From Pohlia nutans (taxonomy: Eukaryota; Streptophyta; Bryopsida; Bryales; Mniaceae): a stretch of 64,000 nt of DNA. A program made the position numbers and the translations under genes. Location: positions 36,919,811 to 36,983,810 of the forward strand of contig CM040085.1 of NCBI GenBank assembly GCA_022496805.1, given 5' to 3'. The notes beneath the pieces are model-generated. The model made no database searches, was not told the origin of the DNA, and saw only the letters and a program-made list of their open reading frames with translations. Positions 1-13,406 of the stretch are shown piece by piece (position 1 is the stretch's first letter; every line of letters begins with the position of its first letter).

Positions 1-855
1 ACTTGTCTTTCATTTCTAGTCCAATCAAATTGCTAACTTGGCATACATAATTGATCACCAAACTACTACAACTAATGGTTGTGATAATTTGATTGAGAAC
101 TCAAACACGAAGTTGTAACACGTGCTTGCATAGGTGACTGGAATTGGTCTCCAACAAGTTTGGTGCTTCTACTTTAGTTGTCATGCACAATACAAGATAT
201 GTAAGTTGTTCATCAGTCCCTCTCGTATGTGACTTTGAAATAGAATCCTTTCAAACAATGAAATGAGATCCTTTCAAAAAGATTACAGTGTGTACAGTTT
301 CAAAAAGAAATTTGCAAATCCGCTCTAAAGACATTCAATTCATGCACGGCACTTTAATAATTGTGCATTCACAACTTGCTTTCATATTCACAGTAAACAC
401 AGTTGGTGGTACGTGTGAATTGGTTTTAAACTTGCCCTTATTATACTGCAAACATGCATGCAAATGCAAATAGTAGGATGAATAGATTTTCTTCAAAAAT
501 CATATTTGTACCAACAAAATAAATATCATGCATTCAAATCTACTCATGACGCCTGTTCAAATCCAATAATGCAAAGGGAGATTTGTCGTATAATAATTAC
601 TCTATAAATAATTAGGTTTCGTTAAATCCAACCTTTCATCTCGAAAATAAAACTCAAAGGTCTTGTCACACCTCTAATATGTGTAATACCCCATGGGAAT
701 CTCCTTTTATGGCAAATGGGTTTGAGTTATCTCTTCCCATGGGAGAACAAGTAATTGGTAACCCACCACTATTTATATCCGGCGTTGGGGTTAAAGCTTG
801 CAATATTGGGTTCTGCGTAGAACGAGGGTATACGGGCAGTCACCTTCCCGGTTAT
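1..855. other. AT-rich flank without a recognised gene
   Basis: No open frame here resembles a known protein and no repeat boundary was recognised. The last 150 bases lead into the eL37 promoter. Around 690-750 two copies of a CCCATGGGA palindrome flank a short AT-rich stretch; this may be upstream promoter sequence, but nothing decides it. Confidence 0.5.
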
Positions 856-988
856 TGAGGATCCGGGTATAAGAAATTTAGGGTTTCGCAGAGCGGACAC
901 AAACCCCTGGTCTGCGACGGGAGAACTTCTTTCCCAGCGCTGCTGTCGGTTCTTCGCTGCCTTGTTATTTCCATCGCCGTCGCTCGCC
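856..988 (+). promoter_or_regulatory. eL37 promoter / 5' leader with telo-box
   Basis: A telo-box in reverse orientation, TTTAGGGTTT, lies at 877-886, about 100 bases upstream of the start codon. Telo-boxes (AAACCCTA in either orientation) are typical of plant ribosomal-protein and translation-apparatus promoters, often with TGGGCY-type site II motifs. Another AAACCCTAA occurs at about 1104-1112 inside the first intron. Promoter role is inferred from position and motif; the transcription start is not visible. Confidence 0.55.
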
Positions 989-2116
<1,128 letters not shown>

Positions 2117-3457
2117 AATGGATGCAATCTTAGCGACATGATGAAGTACCTAGTCTGACTATTTGATTTCACATGTGGAGAGGCGTCTTTGTGACCTAAC
2201 GATTATGACATCAGGAAAGGAATGAAATGCTGATCAAGCAACTCATTCTTGAAATTTTTCTTGGGGAATCTCAGTGTCTCTTGAGTCATTGCATGTGTAC
2301 TTGTCTTGATTATGGTAACAAGCTCTTCAAGTGCATGATGTACTCCAGGAAGTGTCTTTCTATGTGTTAACCTCACCGAGGTGGCCCAGGAACTTGGAAC
2401 AGTGCTCAAGTAGAGATTTGTGTGTGTTGGTACTCCGAAATCAATGAACTATGGTGTACATTGGAGTCGCAGGGAATTTCAAAAATTAGAAACTTCAATT
2501 CAATCCGGACTCCTGAGACCCCATGATCTTATACTGAAGGCCCCCTGGTGTCGACGCTAATCAACCACAACTTCCATCATTGCAGGTTAAATTTTGTATT
2601 TAAATTTTTTATCTCGATTACATAAGTATGCTTCCAGCTTGAAAACGTTTCTAAAATTCTTTCCTTCCTCTTGGTGAAGTAGGTTAGGAATTAGGAATAC
2701 CATTGTTGTGACAAAGATGATGCAGCAAAGGTGTTCCTGATTCTCTGCCAGTCTAGTTTCACTCATCATCATCACTTCCACGGTTCTGTTGCACAATAAG
2801 GTTGAAAGTTCTAGATAAATGCTGGGTTATCTGAATTGCGTCTAAGTTTGAGGACATCAACCCCTTTCAAAAGCCTGGGTTTCTAAAAAACCAACCAAGG
2901 GGGCAATGGAAAAAACACAGTAACTTTCATTGGGGAGACCTCAGAGACACACACCTTGGGTTTTGGCATCATCTTTGTACTCTGCCTATCTCATCTGTTC
3001 TCTCTTCCTCTCTTATGCAATCTTGCAATAGAGTCTTCTAAGGTATCAAAACTTCAACATTGATTTTGTTTGTTGTAGAGCAACACGCCTAAACCAACCT
3101 TTGAAAACTTACACCGAATTCTAGTGTTGACTTTCACTTTAGTATTTGAATTGTTCAAATGACTCATTTAGAGTGGTGCAAGTAAAAATAGATGGGATAG
3201 CAAAATCATAAATCAACATCTGATTCATAATTTCAGGGATTAAAGTGAATGTTGGGCACCATTTTTTTTTTAAATTATTAAATTTTTGAGGTATCTGTGG
3301 CTGTTGGGTACCATTTTAAGAATAGAGACTTCTGGTTTGTTTCCTCTAGTGACAAGAATGAGAAGTCTGCTTAACGATTCAAAAGAATTTGGAGCCACAA
3401 ATTGCATTCTGTCATTTCACTTCGGGCACAGAAGAGGGACCTCAGGGCTTTTACTGT
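2117..3457. other. eL37 3' side and AT-rich intergenic DNA
   Basis: The first few hundred bases probably hold the eL37 3' UTR. Short open frames near 2203-2409 and 2587-2796 show no recognisable domain. Nothing else was identified. Confidence 0.4.
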
Positions 3458-3995
3458 TTAACGTCCCCATTCAACACTGTTTTCAGAGATTCGTTATCAA
3501 ATGTTTGATGAAAAACAAAAATGGAGTTGATGTACATAGTAAAGTTGTAAATGTCAATGTGAAGATCACATCTAAACGGTTGTATTCATCATATTTTTTA
3601 TTAATTAATTTTAATTAATTATGCAAGGTTTTCTCTTGGAATTCAATTAAAATTTCCAAATTAACATAATTTAAAAAATAAAATGTAATGAAATTGGAAT
3701 AACATGCACTACTAGATGGTATGGTTTCCATTATTTGATTCTACTTATTTTGGAAAATCATGTTTAAGGTCTCACTTTTTGAACTAATAATGAAACTTGA
3801 CATAAACCAATTGTGTTGCTTTTCAGAAAATCACAACATCTTATTTTGAAGATCCATACCATACAAATGATAGTCAACTAGCAAAAGAACCAAGAGAAAT
3901 TTGGATGGATGACAAATCGTACATGATGTAGTCAAGAGAAAGGTTGCAATATGTTCGTCATCCATTATATGAATGCAGTCGCATCAAAGGGTTAA
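3458..3995 (-). mobile_element. TTAA-flanked non-coding element, family K, copy 2
   Basis: Starts TTAACGTCCCC and ends AAAGGGTTAA. It matches 58114-58657 in inverted orientation over much of its length; for instance a segment near 3500-3580 and one near 58500-58600 share long runs about fear-free of gaps on opposite strands. No coding capacity. Ends are more decayed than in families A or G, so the boundaries rest on the match to the other copy. Confidence 0.6.
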
Positions 3996-4046
3996 GCGAT
4001 GGTTTATTTTTATTTTTTTGAGACAAGAGGGCGGAAAATCATTGTA

Positions 4047-4604
4047 TTAATCCCTATAGGACCAAGCGTCTAGTTTTTGGGCGATGTATAGAATTAAACA
4101 CAATTTTCTTATTTGTCTTGCACTTTTGCAATGTGGATTTTTTACTATGTATTTCATGCATGTGTGATCCGACTAGAAAGGGGATGATTTGTGCAAATTT
4201 TATGCCTCATTTCATGCTGTAGTAATTCACCCAAGATTTTGAAGATTTCAATGTAAAAGTGGTCTTGAAAAAATCAACTCATAAAATTAAGAAACCAAAA
4301 AATCTCCAAAAATCATTACACTTAGAGTATTACATTTCAACCCATCACAACAAATTTCATACACAGATTGTCAATATCTTATTCGTATCAAATTACAAAA
4401 GAACTTTGAATTTCAAGTTTCAAATTTTATACAAAAATATTGGTGATAGCAATCATAAATCTAACAGTATGGATAGAATACTAAATTCATAATGTACAAC
4501 TTTTATTCATACATCAAGTTCAAAATATCCCTGTTAGTTGCATTTTATAAGACATCTTTGGATTTCTCCAAATCTGGAGAGGGGTGAGCACCTTTAGGGG
4601 TTAA
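4047..4604 (-). mobile_element. TTAA-flanked MITE, family A, copy 1
   Basis: About 558 bp, from TTAATCCCTATAGG to CCTTTAGGGGTTAA. The interior shows the family A landmarks: a conserved block containing GGGGATGATTTGTG, one containing TTCATGCTGTAGT, and near the other end a block containing TTATTCATACATCAAG. Non-coding. The leftmost terminus has drifted from CCCC to TCCC. It lies about 160 bp downstream of the BTB gene's stop codon. Confidence 0.82.
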
Positions 4605-4766
4605 AAGAGGTTACACACACAACCAGAGGAGGACCGGCCACCTCTGCGAATGAAGTTTTGTTTTTCTTTTCTACTGTTATACAAAGGACTTAAGTGACGG
4701 TTTATGCACCCACTACCTTATTGAAGCATTCAAGCAACAATACCAAGGAACTGAAACTCCGACTTG

Positions 4767-6020
4767 TCATCTCGAATCCAAAATGACAGAATCAACAGAT
4801 TCTGATTCACACACATTGAAATCTGACCAACTCCTCTTTGAAAGCATCGAAATCAAACAACTGGAGCTAATGTAGTCATCAAAATTCTCCTTCCGCAAAC
4901 TGATGAACTCAAATCTCTGCTTCAAGGGCAAAGTCGAAAACAAATTTCTAGTTGCCTGTTCATAGCTCTCTCTCTTCAGCATGGACTTCATGACCGAGTG
5001 CCAATTCGTCAACAGCGCAATTCGTTCAGGCAATCTCAATAGCAAATGTCCAGCTGCCACCTCCTGGTACATGAGAAGCACAAGCTCTGCAAATCTCTGC
5101 TTGCTTGGCATATACCATTCCATGTCAGCGTTACTGATGCATTTGGGAATGGCAGCTAAATGCACAAAGCCTTGTACCAATTCCTCAGCCACTTGAACCA
5201 TGAGCAAAGCTTCCAAGATCCAACACATAGCATCCAGCTGCTGCCACCAATTATTATCATCAAGCTGCTGGCTCCAAATATTGACATCCCAGTCATGTCC
5301 AATTTTGACAAACATGTCCTTCGCCTCGCAGCTTACAATCGCCACAACCATCCTGGAAAAACCTGGAGCCCGTGCACCCGGTCCAATGTCCTGCAACAAT
5401 TCAGTAAAGAAAGCACGAGGACGAAAACGCTCTGGGCCATTGAACAGGGCAATGCGAACGCACTGTCGAATCAAGTCGCACAGTTGCTTTTGGCAATCCT
5501 CTTCACTCTCATCCAATCCCAACCGGGCTACCAAATCCTTGAGATGCATGCGGGGGAAATCCGGGGACGACGAATACTCGCGAACCCTAATCTCGTCTTC
5601 ATCAGACCAAAACACGTTTGACAAGTAGAGCGAAATCCGCTCCATGAGCTCCTGAAAATCGATCTGTGAGGCCACTTTCAGAAGCTCCACACATTGTTTG
5701 ACTCCTTGAAAGCTCTTGACGAACGGCGGGTACATGTTGGAAAAGCAGTCAAAGTAATATTGGACCTCTGTTTGAACCTCAAGAACAAACTCGATGGATG
5801 CAGATGGCAAAGTAGACTTTTTCCATCGGTCGCTCAAGCATGTGTTGAAGTACTTGCAATGACTGCTCAAAACGTGGGAATGCAGATGTATTAGAGCCAA
5901 CTTTTGATCTTTGTACCAAGATAATGGTATCCCGTTAGGTACCAAGATTATGGTAACATCTTGGCCTGTTCCGGGCTCCCCACCAAGTGTCCTCTCCTCC
6001 GGCGGCAACTTCTGTTCCAT
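4767..6020 (-). CDS. BTB/POZ domain protein, plant At3g05675-like
   Basis: A 417-residue protein in one exon. The N-terminal third is a plant-type BTB/POZ fold: residues about 20-125 include DVTIILVPNG and the signature HSHVLSSHCKYFNTCLSDRW. A helical C-terminal region follows, as in the Arabidopsis BTB/POZ proteins of the At3g05675 / At5g60050 / At1g63850 group. BTB proteins of this type are thought to act as CUL3 E3 ligase adaptors, although biochemical roles of this subgroup are poorly known. The ATG at 6020 is preceded on the coding strand by CAG and, 24 bases upstream, by an in-frame TGA, so it is either a leader start or lies just after a 3' splice site of a 5' UTR intron. The frame is open throughout, and no truncation is seen. 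A family A element lies just beyond the 3' end. Confidence 0.85.
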   Translation of the reverse strand: MEQKLPPEERTLGGEPGTGQDVTIILVPNGIPLSWYKDQKLALIHLHSHVLSSHCKYFNTCLSDRWKKSTLPSASIEFVLEVQTEVQYYFDCFSNMYPPFVKSFQGVKQCVELLKVASQIDFQELMERISLYLSNVFWSDEDEIRVREYSSSPDFPRMHLKDLVARLGLDESEEDCQKQLCDLIRQCVRIALFNGPERFRPRAFFTELLQDIGPGARAPGFSRMVVAIVSCEAKDMFVKIGHDWDVNIWSQQLDDNNWWQQLDAMCWILEALLMVQVAEELVQGFVHLAAIPKCISNADMEWYMPSKQRFAELVLLMYQEVAAGHLLLRLPERIALLTNWHSVMKSMLKRESYEQATRNLFSTLPLKQRFEFISLRKENFDDYISSSCLISMLSKRSWSDFNVCESESVDSVILDSR

Positions 6021-6985
6021 CTGCTGATCAAATACCTTGATTCAGAACCTTTTAAACAACATAGAAATGCATGCCATGATGAGATTAGCAATCACTAATA
6101 TAACATTGTTTTCCGACTCACAACCAACCCTAAAACCCCTGCAAACGCATGACGTTGCAATCTGCATCTTCAATACGATGTATGCAAGGGACCAAAGAAG
6201 GCAGCTAATAAACTGAATCTTGACGTTCACCTGCGATCAAGATTTGTGTACTTAACCCCTAAAAGACCAAGGCTCAATAATTTTTAAATGACCGATTCGG
6301 TTGATCATATTGTGAAATCCATAATTCAGACACAGCCAAATTTTATAACAGCGCATGCGTTGGTCAAATAGGAGAAAAAAAAATTGGACAAAAGAAAGTC
6401 TCCATATGAGGCTTCTTGGTCAATTCACCTGCATGTTAATACGAGGTCAAACAATCAAATGAGGATGTAGAAAACAACACAAAAAATCGAAAACCTCGGA
6501 TTCTTGCCTTTGCTTCCACAATTGCAGAAGACGAAGAGGTTGGACCTGCCTTTGGAAGCAACCCTAATGATTCACCCTCAGCTTCATGGATGATCATTCC
6601 TGCGACGGTACCGTCTTGAAGCCTATTCAACTTGTGATGCTGAAAACTGGAAGTCTCTTTTCCAATCGGCAACATGGCCATGGGATTCCAAGCTCCTCAT
6701 CGGCTGCGACACGGAGCAAACTCGATGAATTTCACACATCGCAGGATTGCTCTGTTCCGTCTCTCACAGCGTCGATTGCTGGTCGCAATGCAGCCAACTG
6801 AAGGGGCAGATTGACAAAGAATCAAGGGAACACAAGGGAACACAAGGGAAAATATGGTTTTTGACTGCTACAATGTAAAAGTCTACTAGTGGGACCTATG
6901 CCGTTGAGTATGTAGATGTTTAGTATAATGGATATAATAAACGTCATCCCTAAAGTTCTTGATGTGGTTTTGATCAAAATTGTCT
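6021..6985 (-). promoter_or_regulatory. BTB gene upstream region, possible 5' UTR exons
   Basis: On the minus strand there are plausible splice signals: a CAG|GTGAAT donor at about 6428, an acceptor-like GATCGCAG at about 6236, and an AG directly before the BTB start. A telo-box-like AACCCTAAAA lies at about 6126-6135. An 81-codon open frame at 6436-6681 could be a leader exon but shows no domain. A fragment of a TTAA-element end starts at 6252 (TTAACCCCTAAAAGACC). Exon structure here is inference only. Confidence 0.35.
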
Positions 6986-7776
6986 TTAACCCCTAAAGGA
7001 CCGTAAGGCCCTCACGCGGCTTTTGAAACTAGAAAAAAAAGAAATTCGGGTTCTTGGGCTTTGAATTGTAGGATAAGCAACAAAGAGACCCTGGCTCTTT
7101 TTGAGAGCCAAATCTGTAGGTACTTCTTGATCGGAAATTCATCAAGTGAGCGATTTTTTGTGATTTTTTTGAGTTGCACGGAGGGTATTTAGGCGTCACT
7201 TCAGACCCTCATATCTTCCTCTTCACACCTCCAAATTACTTGAAATTTTTTTCACATGTTTAAAATGATTTCAAAATTTCAAAATTTCAAAAATTCTAAA
7301 ATAACCCCCTTTGATAGCAAGTTCGAATTTCCAAAATGAGATCGATTAGGATACTTCTAGCTGTGAGATCTTGTAGCTTACTTGTATTTCCAGATGTATA
7401 CCAAGAGATTTTGGTTAAATTAGATTATCCCTTCAACTCTTCTCCAATTGGAAGAGCCCACAACTCATGGCATGCAACCCATGCGAGATGAACAAAATTT
7501 CCTTTGACGTGTTCAATGAACCTCATTGCCTTAAATTTTTGGGCAAGCCTACCCAAAGTGTTGAAGTTGCCTTTCAACATTGAGGTGTTTTACTTTGAAA
7601 AAGTCCCCTACGTGGAGTTTTGATCAAATGGACATAAGTCCAATTGGCTTGGAAAGAAGACTCGTTTACCTTGACATCGTATTTTTTGTTTTGAAAAGTA
7701 GTTATTTTTTGAGCTTGGGTAGTCCGGGAAAATGAGTAGCGACCACAAAATGGTCTCGTGGGAGCTTAGGGGTTAA
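6986..7776 (+). mobile_element. TTAA-flanked non-coding element, family C, copy 1
   Basis: About 791 bp, beginning TTAACCCCTAAAGGACCG and ending GAGCTTAGGGGTTAA. Non-coding, AT-rich inside. A related left-end fragment is at about 31206-31460, sharing a block containing GAGCAACAAAGAGAC and GGCTCTTTTTGAGAG. Its right end abuts the broken left end of a family A copy. Confidence 0.75.
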
Positions 7777-8291
7777 GAGGAATATTTCGAACTAGATGTA
7801 TGAATAAAAGTTGTACATTATGAATTTTAGATTCTACCAATATGGTTAAATCTATGATTGCAATCACCAATATTTTTGTATAAAATTTGAAACTTAAAAC
7901 TTAAAATTCAAAATTCTTTTGTAATTCAATTACAATTAAGAAATTGACAATCTATGGATGATATTTGTTGTTATAGGTTGAAATGTAATACTCTAAGTGT
8001 AGTGATTTTTGGAGATTTTTTGGTTGCTTAGTTTTATTAGTTGATTTTTTTATGAGCACTTTTAAACACTTTTGAACTAAGATCTTAGAAATTTTTGGTG
8101 AATCACTATAACATGAAATGAGGCATAAAATTTTCACAAATTGTCCTCTTTCTAATCGGTTTGCACATGCATGAAGCTAACTTCCCATAAAATCTACAGT
8201 AAAAAATTCACACTTCAAAAAGTGCATGACGAATGACAAAACGTGGATGAAGTTTGTACATTGTTCAAACAATGAACGCTTAGGCAGTTAA
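7777..8291 (+). mobile_element. TTAA MITE family A, copy 2, left end missing
   Basis: Starts inside the family A left region (the block with GAATAAAAGTTGTACATT) and ends GCTTAGGCAGTTAA. The first ~60 bp of the family are absent, replaced by the end of the family C element, and the right terminal TTAGGGG is reduced. Non-coding. Confidence 0.75.
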
Positions 8292-9107
8292 CCCCTAAGC
8301 GTCTCTAGCTTTTTTGGGCTTAAAATCATCATTGCTTTTGATGTGTTATAGGTTTAAATGTAACTGAGGTATAGAAATTTCAACCATACAGTCTTGTAAT
8401 ATACATGCTGTAGATCATGTAGATCAAATTTGGGGTCATTTCGCCATATAGATTGCAAGATCATAGTGTTTTAGTGTTAAAAAAGGATGCTGACATTTTC
8501 TTAGCATCATAGTTAGAGGTGAAATTTGTTTTCAAAATTACTCAAATGAATAAACTTTGAACTATAAAGTAGTTCAAAATCATCATATAAACACATTGGT
8601 ACCAAGAGAAACTCACGAAATTTTTTCATGTTCCCTAAAATGGCCTTGCAATGTCAAAAAGTAACCCGAAAAGAGACCGATTTGACCCAAAAAGCAAAAA
8701 GTGTCCAAACTAGACCCGTGCACTAAAAATGACCCCCAAACATTCAGAAAAACATGGATTGACATGAAAATCTTATTGTGATTACTAGACTTTAAGGGGA
8801 ATCCAACCCAATAATTATTATTGAAAACAAACATGGGATGAAGGAGATACAAGCCCCGAAGTTGCAGCCATCAAAATGCACAAAAACTATCCAAAAAAAA
8901 GATACCTACTTTCAAATGATCCCCAAAAATTCAATACATCTTGGATTGATTTGAAATTTTTACCACATATTCCATACATCATGCGATTTGTTTTTCAAAA
9001 TTTCATTAAAATCAGACACGTTTTGCAAAAGTTACAGCTCTTCGAAGGTGAATGTACCCCAAAAAATGTCCAAAATATATATGGACGTCGGGACGGTTAG
9101 GGGTTAA
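8288..9107 (+). mobile_element. TTAA-flanked non-coding element, family D
   Basis: About 820 bp from TTAACCCCTAAGCGTCTC to GACGGTTAGGGGTTAA, sharing its first TTAA with the end of the preceding family A copy. A block reading roughly ATCATTGCTTTTGATGTG recurs at about 20046-20110, where only part of a D-like element remains. No protein similarity in the frames it contains. Confidence 0.7.
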
Positions 9108-9587
9108 GGGTTAATCACTAAAGGACCAAAAAGTCAAAACTAGGCCTCTTGTTTTTTTAGCAATCTTGAATACATCTTATGTGAACTTCATTTTTTTTTT
9201 CAAATTTATTTATTATATGACCAACGTGTGATGTTCTTCATCGATTCCGTTAATATATAAAAAATTAATCCTATTTGAATTATAGTTTTCACAATATAAT
9301 CAATTGAATTTATCATTTCAAAACCATGAATTCTTGATAATTTAGGAATTCGTAATCAACAAGCGATCTTTCAAAATTTTAGGTTCATACACAACACAAG
9401 TTGCACATCTGTGTGAGAGGTTCTCCACCAACATTCAAGATAACTCTTTGGCTCTAGGAAATGAATGTGCATGGGTTGATCGACGATTTATTTAGAGGGA
9501 GACACTAAATATACAACCCTGTTCATGGCCCTCAAAACAACTCAAACTAGTGTATATTCTCTTCTTAAAGCATCTCCAACATCACTC
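9108..9587. other. AT-rich spacer with a decayed TTAA-element end
   Basis: Begins TTAATCACTAAAGGACC, which resembles the family B/C end, and then runs through AT-rich DNA without a gene. No closing end was recognised before the next family A copy. Confidence 0.35.
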
Positions 9588-10935
9588 TTAACCCCTAACC
9601 GCCCAACCATGCATATTTTGCATGATGTACGGATTTGAAGTCTGTTTTTTCATCCATCATGCACTTTTTGGAATGTGGATTTTTTATTGAAACTTTTATG
9701 AGAAGTTAGCTCCGTGCATGTGTGATCCGATTAGAAAGGGGATGATTTGTGAAATTTTTATGCCTCATTTCATGTTGTAGTGTTCCACCCAAAATTTCGA
9801 AGATTCTAGTCTAAAAGTGCTCTTGAAAAAGTCAACTACTAAAATAAAGCAACCAAAAAATCTCCAAAAACCACTACAGTTAGAGTATTACATTTCAACT
9901 CATCACAACAAACTTCATTATTAGATTGTCAATATCTTATTCGTAATCATATTACAAAAGAGTGTTAAATTTTAAGTTTGAAATTGAATACACAAATATT
10001 GGTGATAGCAATTGCAAATCTAACTGTATGGATAGAGGGTGGTTGCAAGCTATGGTCACCCAAACTTTTTGTCGCGGTCTACAAATTGGTGCACTTACCC
10101 AATCTTTGGAAAATCATCAATAAATATTGGAATGGAATTTTGTGACGAAACAAATTGCATTGTTTCTAGAATTCTAAAGTTAAGATGTCTACCACAATAA
10201 AGTTTGCAAAATTTCAATCTTTCTATCCAAATTAAGCATTTCTACTTAGATTTGGTAGCGTGTCGCTTGTCAAAAGTGCACCTATTTTATGGGAAATGCT
10301 AGGAGGGGGTCAAAATTGAACTTCAAAAATTTATAGCAACATACCACAGTGTGTACAAAGCTACCATATTTTATTTTTTTGGGTACTACGCTTACTTATT
10401 TTTTGATTAATTGTTTGGTGATTTTTGTTTTTTAAGATTTTCGTGCAGTTAAAACTTTTCTTTGGATTTTTTTTTTTGGAAATGAAATAATGGTTCAATT
10501 TCAGAGGTGGGATATGAAATGCATTTTTCATAAAACCTAGCTAAGGATGTTATGTAAAAAAGGCTCTAATTACCCCTGCTCGGTAAAAAACAGAAAAGGC
10601 TATTGAGTAATGCCCAAAGACTTGAAATTAACTTAACAATTGCTAAAGTGAAAGTATTAGCGTAAACCCTATTTGGGATGGTGAAATTTTTGATCTAATT
10701 GAAAGTTGAGAGGTGCGCATTACTACGCTAGTGCACGAGCTGCATGGCCTTTAGCTGCACAAGCTGCACTCCCCACTTGGTAGACCGGTAGCTTGCAATC
10801 ACCCTAGAATCTAAAATGCATAATGTACAACTTTTATTCAATCATCAACTTGAAAATATCCCTCTTAGTTGCATTTTATAATGCATCTTTGGAAAATTGC
10901 CAAATTTGAAAAGGGTGAGAACATTTAGGGGTTAA
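9588..10935 (-). mobile_element. TTAA MITE family A, copy 3, interrupted
   Basis: Ends are TTAACCCCTAACCGCCC and ACATTTAGGGGTTAA. The 1,348 bp span drops to about 576 bp, the family length, when the nested insertion at 10037-10804 and its target duplication are removed. The flanking halves rejoin within the block that reads GGATAGAATCTAAA in other copies. Confidence 0.85.
10037..10804. mobile_element. Nested 768-bp DNA element with TIRs
   Basis: Terminal inverted repeats of about 21 bp: GGGTGGTTGCAAGCTATGGTC on the left and the near-complement ending GCTTGCAATCACCC on the right. It is flanked by TAGA at 10033-10036 and 10805-10808, and the host family A sequence is continuous when the element plus one TAGA is taken out. 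It carries no ORF with recognisable homology. Superfamily is not obvious from the short target duplication. Confidence 0.7.
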
Positions 10936-11390
10936 GGGGCCTCTCCCTTTGGATAATGGATAAAAGGTTGAATGATACATGCTTTGTAAATCTCTTAGAT
11001 ATCCTGAGTCCTCAACTCACCACGGAAGCTAATATAAGATGAATAGTGACACAAACTGATACATATTGGCCCATCATGCGGCGCGTCATAGGATTTCGCA
11101 AAGTGAAATAGTTATTTGTTGTGGGAAAGTACCATTGAAAATAACTTTGTGTTCTTCTCAATTTATAGATTTCTTGTTGGAAATGCTTTTGATTGCACAT
11201 CACGATTGCACAATCTATACATGGTGACTTGTGAGTGGCTTACTTACTATTTCTAGAGTCTAAAAGAGTTGTGACACCCCTAATGTTAAAGTTCAGTAAA
11301 ATGTAAGAAATATGGTCTTTGGCCGATTAGTTCAGATGTTTTATATATTGGCTATACAAATCTAAAAGACTAATACAAAGTAATATTCAT

Positions 11391-11604
11391 ATCATAATAA
11401 GAGTAGTGCAATGGAACACCCTTTTAAAAATTGGATCGAAAGAGAATCTTCAATTAAATCCACTTTTCTAAGTAATGAAGGAATGCCTATTCCACAAACT
11501 TTGGGACTATCGTGTCATTGCCATGTTAACTTAGATTCTAAATGTAACTAGATTGTGGTCACATTACAAAAAGGTGTTGACTCCCACTGTTCTATTATGC
11601 TATG
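11391..11604 (+). repeat. MITE-like dispersed repeat P, copy 1
   Basis: About 215 bp, matching 54866-55086 in the same orientation at roughly four of five bases. The pair share an inverted terminus: one copy begins CATAGCATAATAGAGC and the other ends in its near complement CTATTATGCTATG. Non-coding. Confidence 0.6.
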
Positions 11605-11949
11605 TTCATTTGACACACTTTGAGAAAAATAAATAACATGATCAGATAATAACTTATAGAATTTTGCATGATCAAAGTTTAGTTGGTTTTCGAATATGCA
11701 ATTTTTTTAATGTGTAAATCTGACTTATTATTAAGTATTTTATTCCTTAATGGCCTAGGAGACCATATTACAATTGCAAGCGTTCTGGGAGAAGCGGCCA
11801 CGTGATGGATTTTTATTATTTTTAATTTTCAAATTCTTTTTCCCAATGAAAATCAAGTTAATTACAAGTTGAGATATTCTAAATTCATATCAATACAATC
11901 AACCTTTATATATGTGGAAAAGAGCAAAAATAGTTCAATGCTATCTTAG

Positions 11950-12575
11950 TGTAGAAACCATATTATTTGGAGAAAGTAATGATCTTAAAGGCATATTTTT
12001 TTTTTCATTTTTTTGAACTAAACGATGTGAATCATACTTTTGACCTATCATACCCATTACAATAAACTTCATGCCTCCAAAAGGCTGCCAACTCAACCAA
12101 ATTTCTATGCAAAAATAATAATATAATTTATTTTTTAAATTAATAAAATTCACAATATAAAATTTAAAAAATCTGGTGTAACGTAGCCAAAATGGTGCCA
12201 CATCAAACTTAATTTTTTAATAAAAAATTGTAAAGAAAAAATTAAAATTTATTTAAAATTTATTATTATTATATTATTGTTGCATGAGAATTTGGTTGAG
12301 GTTAGCAGCCTTTTGGAGGCATGAATTTTTTTTAATACAAAACTCAAGTTCCAAAAATAAAAACTATAAATTTGGTGAATATTCGAAGTTAAATACCTTT
12401 AAATTGATTTGATAAATATGTAAAACAATTTATCCAAATGCAACCATATTGATCATTTCTAATCAATATACACTATATATATTCCTTTTAAGAACAAACT
12501 TCATTTAAGTTGTAGAAGGTATATATTATAATACATCCAAGTTTTGTCCACTACCTCAAGGTCCTTTAGGGGTGA
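11950..12575 (+). mobile_element. Decayed TTAA-family F element, copy 2
   Basis: The right part (about 12340-12575) aligns with 23200-23440, including blocks around AATTTGGTGAATATT and the end TCCTTTAGGGGT, where the terminal TTAA has decayed. The left end was not found. A foldback MITE sits inside at 12068-12325. Confidence 0.5.
12068..12325. mobile_element. Foldback MITE with ~70-bp arms
   Basis: The outer arms, starting TTCATGCCTCCAAAAGGCTG on the left and ending in the complement on the right, pair over about 70 bp with few mismatches and would form a long hairpin. About 258 bp in all, no coding capacity. It interrupts the decayed family F copy. Confidence 0.7.
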
Positions 12576-13328
12576 AATTAGCATTCAATTTGATTTGCTA
12601 TTTGGTTTAGGGTATTGCACGAAATGAACTATCTTTATAACAAATTGAAAATTTCTAATGTCTAAAGTTTTTTTATGAAGGAAAAGTAGAAAGTGCGCAA
12701 CATTGTTATAGAAATAAAAATTCACTATTAGAGGAAAGTATTGATGTTTTCACGATCAAGTCTTTAGCCTTTTTTTTCTGATGAATGTAAAATGAAATTT
12801 TTGCCAATCATAAAAATAAAAAAATCATAAGTTTAGTTTTTTTCTTCTTCCTTGGGGCGAGTATGAAGTCCGCGGCTGCCACAAGAAAAAAAAATATGAA
12901 AAGAAAAGAATGAAGAAAAAATGGAAGACAAGAAGGAACACATGACGGAAAGCAAGAAGAAAACAAGAAAGAAACCAGGAAAGAAGTAAGATAAAAGAAC
13001 AAATTAAAGAAAAAATAATTGAAATGATAAACATAAAATAAAGACAAGGAAAATAAAATAAAAATAAAATAAAATTGCATGTTTGCAACATAATCTATTG
13101 TAGGAAGACAGAAATTGTTGTTTACGATATAATTGATTGTAGAAAGACGCAAAATATGTCCGCAAGTAGGCCATACAAGAAATTATAGTAGCCGGAAGAT
13201 GTTGCATGATTAAAGATGCAATCAACACATGACGAATAGAAACTAGTAAGATCAAGTCATGGAAGAAGGAGAACATGAAACAAATATTAGAGATAAAAGA
13301 TAAATCTCTATAACAATTGGTCTCAATG

Positions 13329-13406
<78 letters not shown>

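Noticed and set aside
12800..13280. Overlapping hydrophobic minus-strand frames (88-114 codons)
   Set aside because: They come from the polypurine tract read in reverse and give low-complexity Phe/Leu/Ser-rich translations.
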